Of a stretch of DNA of 64,000 nt, positions 55,573 to 64,000 are shown piece after piece (position 1 is the first letter of the stretch; each line of letters opens with the position of its first letter). A program made the translations under genes and the position numbers. Under the pieces are notes generated by a model. That model was given only the letters and a program-made list of their open reading frames with translations, was not told the DNA's origin and ran no database searches. The DNA is from Daphnia pulex. Taxonomy: Eukaryota; Arthropoda; Branchiopoda; Diplostraca; Daphniidae. The stretch spans positions 5,022,001 to 5,086,000 of the forward strand of contig NC_060026.1 in the NCBI RefSeq assembly GCF_021134715.1. The letters run 5' to 3'.

Positions 55573-55644
55573 TGATCTCGACGTAATTTGAACACGCAAC
55601 CTCCTGATCTGGAGTCAGGCGCGCTACCGTTGCGCCACGAAATC
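55573..55644 (-). tRNA. tRNA-Trp (CCA)
   Basis: 72 bases on the minus strand fold as a complete cloverleaf. The acceptor GATTTCG pairs with CGAGATC including one G-T pair, the D stem is GCGC/GCGC, and the anticodon stem CCTGA/TCAGG encloses the loop CTCCAGA with anticodon CCA. The T loop is TTCAAAT. The body matches animal tRNA-Trp. The acceptor and T stems differ from the usual sequence but stay paired, some by wobble. No terminal CCA is encoded, as normal for eukaryotes. Confidence 0.85.
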
Positions 55645-55918
55645 CTGATTTATAATAAAATTTATATTATACTACTTGCGGAAGATTTTTCAAGAAGTAG
55701 TAGATCCGGTTGTAAAATTGATTATCACCCGATTAAATTTAGTCTTTTGAAAGTTTCAGCCTGAGTAGTCAGCGGATTTCTTACTTTCTCAGTGGATATT
55801 TTCATCGCCTCAAGCCTTGGTTTCCATACTGAAAGCTGACCGGCTTGGGTGTGGTCGACGGCTACAACAGACGGGACGTCGTCGTTAATATTCAATCAAA
55901 AATCATTAGTATGGTCCA

Positions 55919-55987
55919 GCATCGATGGTTTAGTGGTAGAATGCTCGCCTGACGCGGGCGGCCCGGGTTCGATTCCCGGTCGATGCA
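55919..55987 (+). pseudogene. tRNA-Gly with two bases missing from anticodon loop
   Basis: Acceptor GCATCGA/TCGATGC, D arm TGGTTTAGTGGTAGAAT and T arm CCCGG GTTCGAT TCCCGG match animal tRNA-Gly(GCC) throughout and pair well. The anticodon stem CTCGC/GCGGG (55944-55948 / 55954-55958) encloses only CTGAC, five bases. The normal loop is CTGCCAC, so the two C of the anticodon GCC are absent and no standard anticodon remains. It is therefore probably a pseudogene, though every other part is intact. Confidence 0.8.
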
Positions 55988-57333
55988 TTTTGTATCATGC
56001 ATCATGTAGAATCTACTCATTTAAGTTTCGTTGGATAAAATCCTTGCGCACAACCTGTGCGGACGGAACGTAGTGGTGATGGAAGCAATCTCTTTTCGGC
56101 GGACTCTATTTTTTCGTGCCGTTTTTGTGCATGTTAGTTAAATTTCCTTTGATAATACCGATTTGCGAAAAAACTATTTGTAGGAAAAGGGGTAAAAATG
56201 ATTTCCATCTTAAGACTCTGTGTTTGCATTTTGGAAACCCGAGATAGTTATCGGTTCAAACTGGTCCCAGGTGTAGTCGTAATCGACATTCAGACGCAAA
56301 CGTTCGCCTTTTTCTAAACTAACTGTTCCCGTACGAAATTTTTAGCTAGTTCTATACTAGAATATAGCTACAGAGTTAAAGGTATATAGCTAGGAATTTT
56401 CAGGTCAAAATTTTTAAATTCCACATTGGGAATTTTAGAGTAGATTTAGCATTCTAGATTTATTTTTCTAGCTATAAATCTTAGATTGAAGGCAGATTTT
56501 CTCGCTGCCTTACTTAATGGAGAAAAAGATCTTTCCGCGCGCATTCCCTTTGTTAGCTGGGTCACCCATCCATTTACTGATTTGGAGTTTTTTGCTGCAC
56601 CTCCTTACTTACTGTTGCTGGTTGTCCCGATCTAGTATCTTTTAATATATAATTAGTAAAAAATATTTTATGCTGTTATAATTGTGTCGATAGGCCTATC
56701 GCGTACGGTATGGTGAGCTAGGTAGAAGCTTAGCGCAAGCTTCGGAGAGCAGGCTCCCATAATAGTGTTAGCTTCCAGGAGGCAAGTTAGATTTGCTCCG
56801 ATGCAATGTAACGGATTTTAACCGAGATGCAAGCTTGGCTATTGAAAAATAGCTTTAAGCTTTATTTGCGTAACTATAATTTTTGCTTACGTCCAGTAAG
56901 CTAGCCTATAGTGTAAAATATTCGTAAAGCTTATATTTGCATCATCGCATTCCACAACCGAGCCGTAGCTTGTATTAATCTAGCCTATATAATTAACTTA
57001 ATTAAAAATACTTTGATTTTAATTTAACTCAAGATTTGTAGACACAATATACAGTATTGATGTCACTCTAGATTGTTCCGTGGCTTTAAAAACAGAATCA
57101 AGGGGAAAAATTAAGGCATTAAGGGAAAATTCACAACACGACTGGGAAATACGTAAATTAAGCAACTTGGCTTTAAAAACAGAATCAAGGGCAGCAAATT
57201 AAGGCAATAAGGTTAAATTCACAGAAGTATGAACAACTAGCGGACAACTAGTGGGAAATAGACTTACGTACGTTTAAGAAACCATAAAAACATTTCCCAC
57301 GGCATGAGAGGAATTGAAACACGTAACAATCAA
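55988..57333. other. No gene seen; direct repeat inside
   Basis: AT-rich with several GCTAG/CTAGC-rich words around 56340-56470. A block of about 50 bp beginning TGGCTTTAAAAACAGAATCA occurs at about 57081 and again at about 57169, an 88-bp period with small differences. Confidence 0.45.
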
Positions 57334-58603
57334 TCAAGAGCACAAAATGGCAGGACACGTAAAATGTACGCTTACAATAAACTTAGGCTGTTTCATTTTG
57401 TTCTGTTTGCTGGTTGTTATCAAACATTCTGTTGTTATTAGTAGCTCCACCGCCAAATATGTCATCTTCAAGGTTTTGATGCTGCCTTTTAAATTCTTCT
57501 TGTTGGTTTTATAATGGCTATTCACAAGCTTTGCGGTAATGGCGGCCTTAACTTTTTCTTTGGGTAGATCATTGTTGTGCCATGCCTTCCTCCTCGGAAG
57601 AATGAAATCTAAGAAAAGTGAAAATTAAGTAAGTGGAATTAAAAAGCTATTCAATAGAATAACAACAATAACTAATAAAAAAAGATCTTACTGGTCATAG
57701 AATCTATGATAGAGACCGGGAACGGCTTCTTTGGCTTACTGTTCGGGATTGAACGGCATGCACGACCACTAAGAGAGTATTCAGCTTGCTCTTGGGGCAG
57801 GATAAAATAGTCAATTAAAGTTCCCACCATTGCATTGAGCGAATCCTTCGATTGAGCTTCTCTCCCGTAACAAATTGCATCTCGGAGAGTATTGTACTCG
57901 ATCATAATGTCACCATCGAATGGAACCTATACATCAAATATTGGCCAAAATAAGTTAAAAGATAACATTAAGCCATCAATTACCATCAGCTTAGCAGCAG
58001 ATTGAGAAGGACTCGCAGATTGAGATTGAGTAGGCCCCCTAGAAGGTAACGCTTCCGGTCTTCTATTCAAGTTAGAAATAGTCATTAAGATCTGAGGAGA
58101 ATATCTTTCATTTCTAAGAAAAAAAAACATATTATTAAAGACTTAATTAGGATTTAATTTTCTCAATTCCATACGCTGTGCTAACTCTCGTGGCTCTTTG
58201 TACCACGAACGAAGATTTTCCATAGTATCTGCCAGTTCCACATTTTCTTCTTCCTTTTTATTCAAATCTCTTTTAAGTTGAGTAATTGTACCTTCAAGTT
58301 TCCTATTTGTGGACTTCAGATCAGTAATTTCCTTTAAAATATAATTTTTAAGAAATGTAGTAAATGTCTCCTATTGACACATTAAAGACAAATGTTTACT
58401 TCAACAAGTTGTTTTTCTGCAGGGTTGGGTTTGCTTTTCTTAGCTATTACTGGAAATGATGCTTCTTGAGTGTTGTCGCCTTCAGGATACACAAGACTCC
58501 TTCTTGTCTTCTGTTTTGTGCCACGTAGCTCATTTGCATTCTTCTTTGCTGAAGATTTATCAAGAATGTGCTGCTGTGTGAGTTGAGGAGTTTTCTTGGT
58601 TAC
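57334..58603 (-). CDS. Coiled-coil / BEN-like protein, C-terminal part
   Basis: Five exons on the minus strand join in frame: 58603-58400, 58331-58186, 58113-57984, 57926-57692, 57608-57334. The first begins after a splice acceptor, so the 5' end of the gene is not here. Exon 1 is basic (KKTPQLTQQHILDKSSAKKN). Exon 2 is a coiled coil (ITQLKRDLNKKEEENVELAD). Exon 3 is serine/glutamine-rich. Exons 4 and 5 resemble a BEN domain: YSLSGRACRSIPNSKPKKPF followed by an Arg/Lys-rich helix (LPRRKAWHNNDLPKEKVKAA). BEN domains bind DNA or chromatin partners. The domain call is tentative. A retrotransposon lies immediately upstream of the first exon, so the gene may be interrupted. Confidence 0.55.
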
Positions 58604-58961
58604 CTGTAAGGATTTTTTTTTTGAAAAACGCGGCGGACCTTCGCAAGAAGGTGTAGGCCGTCAATTGTATTTAGGATGGCGTTTTGGACACATACATTAT
58701 ATATAGATCGTTGCTGATCTTCTGATTTCAGATCATGTAGGGAACATTGTTTATTGGGCTAATAGAGATTCGGCTCAGGGGCATTTATTCACTGGGTTGT
58801 GAGAGAAAGTTGGTGCTTTGTAGATAGATATAGCTTTCAAACTTACACGTGTGACAAGATACGCTATCGGGAGGAGGGAGTTGAAGTTTTTTTGAGATAG
58901 AGAGTATGCTAGACAGAAAATTGGGCAAAAATAGAATGGCTGTGTGTTTTAGGGGGTGGGG

Positions 58962-60650
58962 CTAGATGTGATCTAGACGCTTTGATTTTACTATAAACTT
59001 TATGAGTGCTTTGATTAGGGACAGGTTCTTTCCAATAGCGGAGAGGGTGGGAGGCCAGATTTTTGTTACTTGGAAGCATTTGTGTCGAAAGATTTGACGG
59101 GTTTCATTAAAGATAGGGCATCTGAACATGAAGTGAGTAACTGATTCTTGATTGCGCCCACAACTGCACATCAGAGAAGCGGCGTGGGTGAAACGGTTGA
59201 GGTAGAGATTTAGGCGGCAGTGGCCTGTGAAGAGCTGTGCTGCCTGATATGGTATGTTGAGTTCTTCTATTTTATCAGCCGTAGTTGTGTTTGGGAAGAA
59301 GGCCCAGGTGAGGCGTCCTGTTGAGCTGCGCATCCATTCAGTGTCCCACCTTCTTCTTGTGATATCAGCTATGGTTTTCTTCATTTGCTTTTTTTCTGCG
59401 GTTGTGATCTGATGGCTTGCTTTCAGTCGGCTGCTACCTTCGTTGATGATTTTGGTTGCGATTTCGCTGGATGATGGAGTAAAGGATTGTGCTTCTGCTT
59501 TCGTTAGGAACTTATACGTCGTTATTTCTTGTATTTTGTAGTCCGCTGGTGTTAAGCCGGAGAGAACGAGGCTGGCATCGGTGGGTGGGGTTCTGAAAAC
59601 TCTGAGTATGAGTATGGCTATTCTTCTTTGGATATTTCTTAGTTTCTTCTTGTTTGATGGCATGAGGGCTGCCGACACCCACGCCGAGCAGCAGTAAGTC
59701 AACATGGGTTCGATGACGCAAGAGTACAGGAATTTCAGTCGTTTCCTGCTTAGACCCCAGCTTAATCCAAGACATTGTCGAATTGCGTGTGTTGTTCTTA
59801 AGGCCGAGTTGCATTTGTTTTCTATGTGAAGATTCCACTTAAGTTGAGGGTCGAGAGTGAGGCCAAGAAAAGTTGCTTGCTTTGATGGCGGGACTGTCAC
59901 TTTCATGATCTTGATTGTGGTGGAGAAAGGAGTCCTTTGTCTCTTGCGCCAGTCAAACATGACAAAGGTTGATTTGCTGGCGTTGATACTCAATTTTATG
60001 GATTTTTGCCATTTTACAATCATGCTGCATGCAGTCTGAACGTTCAGATCGGCCCGGATCGGGTCTGCGTCGGAGCAGCATACTGTGAGGTCATCGGCGT
60101 ATGCTATGAGATATGTAAGAAAGGGGAACTTGATGTCGAAAACAGCATCCTTCAGCGTGATCCATAGGAAGGCCGATAGAACACTACCTTGCGGACAGCC
60201 CGTCGGGATGTTTGTCTCTAGGTCTTCGCCGTCGATAGTGATTTTTCCTCTCCGTTCTCTGAGAAAGTCTTTGATTGTTCTCACCAGGTACATTGGACAT
60301 CCTTTGTTTATCATAGCTGACAGGATTGCCGGGCTCCAGGCGTAATCAAAGGCTGATTTGATGTCCAAGAAAGCCGTCGCTGTATATTTCTTTTGTTTAA
60401 AGTTTTCTTCGGTTTTTCCCGTGGTATTTAGAATGCTAATAGGTCGATAGGCTTCCGGAGAGAGGTATGATTTCTTCCCAGGCTTCGGAATTATACAGAC
60501 TCGCGCTATCTTCCATCCGCTTGAGAACCAATTGTTGGTTAAACCTGCATTCAGAATATTTAAGAGTCGATGTTTTATGGCTGGGTAGGCGATAGTAATC
60601 AGTTCGCAGGAAATTTGATCGACACCGGCTGCGGATTTCTTCTTTAGTCC
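58962..60650 (-). pseudogene. Reverse transcriptase of the non-LTR element
   Basis: The frame reads SAAGVDQIS, IPKPGKKSYLSPEAYRPISI, then TAFLDIKSAFDYAW, PTGCPQGSVLSAFLW and the catalytic LIAYADDLTV, followed by the thumb (QATFLGLTLDPQLKWNLHI). The C-terminal part has TGHCRLNLYLNRF and the zinc-finger-like CSCGRNQESVTHFMFRC seen in R1/LOA/Jockey-group elements. Between LNTTGKTEE and NFKQKKYTATAF about 60 residues normally present are missing, an in-frame internal deletion removing the palm segment before motif A. The protein is thus not functional, although the rest of the frame is open. Confidence 0.85.
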
Positions 60651-60652
60651 GT

Positions 60653-60955
60653 CTAGGGCTCTCGTTTGCTCCGCAGGCTGATTTGGGAAGATGGTGTTTC
60701 TTCGTTGCTTACGCTGCGTTCTGTTGTTTCCTTCTCCACATGTTCTATACTTGTTAAATGTTCTGCTTTCGATGGTGGATCGAGCTTTATTAGGTAACTG
60801 GCCATCATTCTTGTGAGCTTTCCTGGATCGCTTTCTAATTTTCCGTCTGCTGTCATAAGCGCAGTAAGTGATCCTGTCTTGTGCTGCTTTGCTGTTATAG
60901 TGCGGATTGCCGCCATCATGTCTTTGTTAGGTTCTCCGTCCAGAATTTTCTCCAT
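60653..60955 (-). pseudogene. Upstream fragment of the retrotransposon ORF
   Basis: This frame (MEKILDGEPNKDMMAAIRTI to GKLTRMMASYLIKL) matches the linker region that precedes reverse transcriptase in such elements. It is out of frame with the downstream part, so a frameshift lies between them. Confidence 0.6.
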
Positions 60956-61154
60956 GTCCGATTCTTTTCTTCTTTGAGGCTCTTTTTAAATTCAGCTGCA
61001 AGCTTTTTGTATGCTGTTTGATATATAGCTGTGAAATTTGCCGTCTCGCATTTCTCCTTTGCTCTTCCCCACCTTCTACAGTCGTGGCTGAAAGTTTGTA
61101 TACCTTGTGCTCAAATATACGCCTTTTTACTCTGTATTGGCGGGTAGTGTGAGC

Positions 61155-61570
61155 CTATCACAAGAAAAAGGGGTTGTTATTTGTGCGCATTTTTCCTTGT
61201 TTACCCAAACCCCTCTACCCCCTCTTTTCTTAACTCTACCCTTTAACATCTTTAACTATTTTACCGCGAAACGGGAGACGGTTAAGCAACCCTTTTACGG
61301 AACGCAAAATGAAATTTACGAACGCTTGATTAGCAAGAGTTCTAGAATTAAACCGTGGCGTGACAGAATAGTGGCAATTAATAGAATCTGTCTATCAGCC
61401 TTATTCTGTATTCATTTAGCGTCAGGTAAAAGGGTTGATTAACCATCTGCCGCATCGCGGTAAAATAGTTAGTGATGTTAAGAGGAAGAGTTAAGTAAAG
61501 AGGGGGTAGAGGGGTTTGGGTTAACAAAGAAAACTTTGAACAAATGACACCCCCTTTTCTTTGCTTAGTT
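61155..61570. mobile_element. Foldback / MITE-like element, about 415 bp
   Basis: Arms of about 140 bp (about 61155-61295 and 61425-61570) are imperfect mirror images. Matched blocks include AAACCCCTCTACCCCCTCTT, AACTATTTTACCGCG and CAACCCTTTTAC. The arms are more diverged than those of the 3.0-kb element, so this copy is older. The 111-codon frame across it is an artefact of the repeat. Confidence 0.65.
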
Positions 61571-63288
61571 TTCTTTTCTAGTTTTCTCTAACCCATATTT
61601 CTTGTACTGTTGTAATCACATCTTCCTTTTCATCGTCTGTCAGAATTGGACTCTTAACTGAACTAATTGTCCCTATACCAGGTTCACCAACGGTAAAATA
61701 AAAAAGAACAAACATATTTTGGGCAAACTAAATAAATATGTTTTCGTTATGGGAACAATTGAGTGTCGATGGCTAGCTAGATTGAAAATGTGACGGATGA
61801 ACGAGACAGCTAACAGTTTTGGAGGGAAAAAGCCGATCAGGAACAGGGTTGGCAGAATTAATTTTACAAATAACCTCAAATGGTTAAAAAAAACTTTTAA
61901 TATTTAAAAAAGAGACTAATAACTTCAAAACAAAAATAAAACATGAAATTCAGATTATTATTATTATAATTTTGCAGCGTAATTTAAAAAATCGTTTTAA
62001 CAGATTTTTAACAGATTTTAAGTGTAACATTAAAATGGCAGGGAATGTTAGTTTTGGGTCATCGAAGTGGACTAAGAAAAGGAGAAACAAGCGATTAGCT
62101 ACTGAGGATTACAACTAACCGATTGATCTGTAAGTCTGTAACTGAATATTTATCTTAACCGCAAATAAATAAAAAGAAACTGTAGACTATTGTAAACTGT
62201 ATATTTTAATAAGCGATGAATGAGTATAATCAAATTATTACTTTTATAAGTAATGTTGAGCCATATATATATAGGAATGACCAATTTGAACTATTACCAG
62301 ACAAGTAAAAAGTATGCTAGTCACGGTTGAACTAGCTTGAAGTACATTTTTAAATATATTTTACCTAAAATGCACCATACTTTTAATTATCAAGCATCCG
62401 CCTACCTTACAAAAAGACAAGCAAATATGCCAACTTATACTTAGTTCTGGATTGCTTGCCGCTCGCTTTGCTTTAAGTATTAAAAATCAAGTTTTGTACT
62501 TCGAAGCATTGCAAGTATGGGCGTTGCTAGAGTTCCGTCTCCCTGTTTTATCAGAATCGAGTTAAACTTTCCGCAAGGTTTTTTCATACTTGTGGAGCTC
62601 TAACCTAGTACCGCGCAACCTTGTTACAAGTTTATTTTTTTGGACAAGCTTGATGTCGCGTACGGGATACCTTCACATAGACTTCTAATTTCACTAATAA
62701 AAAACTTATATAAAAACAAACCATTTTTAATATAAAAAAATATTCTCTAAATTTCACCTTTTGCCCATACCTATTATACGTACCTACAACGCGTAGGTTT
62801 TTAGGTTGTAAATAAAAAACAATCAGTAGGCCTAATTATTTTGTGTCTGTGCCTGACCACCCCACATGCCGCATTTGTTTAACCTCTTTTTAATATCACG
62901 ATTTATTTCGATCAAATTAAGCGAAACCCTAGATTAAAAATTCAATACTAGAATTAGCTGAAACAGTTAGGAAATATGTTAAGGGGAAAAATTCGAGCTG
63001 ATTTAAAGGTTAATAATTTCAAGCCAGATCAGATGTTGAAAAGAAGAAACCAGCCAAATACATTTCCAGGTTAAGGATACATGAGTATTGGGTGAAATGG
63101 ACTCCAATTAAATGTTAATTGTCGGTAAATTCGTTCGACATTGACTGTGTGCGACCTCTATATTTCAGCTGCTTCTCAGCAAACAAAAGAACAACAAAAA
63201 CGGGGGATAGGTGAGATATGGCGCTCAGGTGGGCGGACCTTTCCCTTAGACACATCAGATCTCTTTTCGCTCTCGTTGTGCAAACATC
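61571..63288. other. No gene seen
   Basis: AT-rich intergenic DNA with short low-complexity frames only. The last 120 bases become more GC-rich (AACGGGGGATAGG, GGCGGACC) and may be the leader of the ORF that begins at 63289. Confidence 0.4.
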
Positions 63289-64000
63289 ATGTCGGATCCC
63301 GAACAGTCGAGCGATTCTAGCTCAAATTCTAGTAGTTCAGGCTCCGACTCATCAAGAAGAGGAGGCGTAAAGAAATTTCGTCTCTCAAGTGAAAAGTCAG
63401 CTAGTTTGGCCGACTGGGTCGTATCGGGTTTAGATGACACTCGAGCGAAAAGTGCTAGAGAGGCCTTTAGACCCAAACTATATAAAGAAGAACGCCAACC
63501 TGCTGATCAACCCCAATCTAGATGATGCATTCTACATCCGGCTGAAGGCAGTTAAGTCATCTTCGGCAGCCAAAACCAACATCGACCCAATCGAGAAAAT
63601 CTACAGGAACCAAACCTTTAAGATACTTGACTTAGTCAAGCCCATCATGTTTCTAGCAAGTCAGCTCAAGAAGAAGAAGAAATCCCGAGCCGACGCCAAG
63701 GCGGTCAAAACAGCTCTGAAGCTCTGGGCGGTGGTGTACCACGACATCACGAACGCGCGACGCCGCAACATTCTGGCCCAAATCTACCCACAGAATATTG
63801 GGCTGCTAGACGACAAGGCTGTCCTGCCAACGGGTGGGGAACACCTCTTCGGTTCGAAGTTCACCCAGGCCCTGGTCGAGCAAGTGAAAACTCTGAACGC
63901 TCTCGAAAATGCGGGAGGCCCTCGCGCGTCCGGATCTAAAGGTGGCCATGATCAACGCCAAGCGAATCGCGATTTCAGCCACCCTCCTTCATCTTCAGGC
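63289..64000 (+). pseudogene. Gag-like ORF of a retroelement, frame-disrupted, partial
   Basis: The start MSDPEQSSDSSSNSSSSGSD leads through SLADWVVSGLDDTRAKSARE and into a stop at 63525. A second frame continues in register from about 63475: DPNYIKKNANLLINPNLDDA, FYIRLKAVKSSSAAKTNIDP, ALKLWAVVYHDITNARRRN, ILAQIYPQNIGLLDD, LPTGGEHLFGSKF, and runs off the window. The two frames overlap around 63475-63490, so one base has been lost or gained or the junction is spliced. The NLLINPNLDDAFY and ARRRNILAQIYPQNIGLL blocks resemble the ORF1/gag-like proteins of DIRS-type tyrosine-recombinase retrotransposons. That assignment is from memory and tentative. Confidence 0.5.

Larger units (their letters stand above)
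58611..61095 (-). mobile_element. 5'-truncated non-LTR retrotransposon
   Basis: The minus-strand poly(A) tail appears as a T run at 58611-58620. The 3' sequence of about 340 bp precedes the end of the reverse transcriptase ORF at 58962. Upstream coding remnants reach about 61090 (KKLAAEFKKSLKEEK). The endonuclease part is absent, so the copy is 5'-truncated. One frameshift lies near 60690. Confidence 0.8.

Noticed and set aside
55849..56073. 74-codon frame across the tRNA-Gly region
   Set aside because: It covers the tRNA cloverleaf; the RNA gene explains the sequence.
61107..61442. 111-codon plus-strand frame
   Set aside because: It lies across the arms of a foldback element and its sequence follows the repeat.

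Overview
The window is animal nuclear DNA: intron-rich genes with GT-AG splice sites, AATAAA signals, mitochondrial and ciliary genes, and a many-exon LRP1 receptor. Compact genes, very short intergenic distances, the protein sequences and the mobile elements suggest a small-genome arthropod, most likely a branchiopod crustacean such as Daphnia. That taxonomic call is inference. All exon models below were read by eye.

Layout. 1-18.6 kb is a dense housekeeping block: a terminal exon of an unrecognised minus-strand gene, TMEM65 (+), CSN5/COPS5 (-), POLG (+), FITM (+), ANKIB1 (+) and NDUFB3 (-). 20-40 kb is a single LRP1-type receptor gene of about 41 exons. 40.7-44.8 kb holds an XK-related protein (-) and mitochondrial HADH (-). 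47.4-49.3 kb holds the convergent pair NME6 (+) and an enkurin-domain gene (-). POLG, TMEM65, NDUFB3 and HADH have products that act in mitochondria.

From 45 kb onward the window changes character. Between 46.1 and 54.6 kb lies a cluster of non-autonomous DNA transposons: four copies of a 565-580 bp element and a related 959 bp element, all with ends starting CATGGACTACT and 7-bp target-site duplications, plus a 3.0 kb element made of two 641-bp inverted arms around a 1.7 kb core. Each arm carries 14 copies of a CGACACTAGAACG-like motif. These elements sit directly against the 5' ends of NME6 and the enkurin gene.

55-64 kb holds a tRNA-Trp, a tRNA-Gly whose anticodon loop has lost two bases, the 3' part of a coiled-coil/BEN-like gene, a 5'-truncated non-LTR retrotransposon inserted about 10 bp before one of that gene's exons, a foldback element, and a frame-disrupted gag-like ORF that runs off the window end.

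The best candidates for something undescribed are the 3.0 kb iterated-motif inverted-repeat element and the CATGGACTACT element families. In the latter, an internal foldback shows a compensatory base change between copies.
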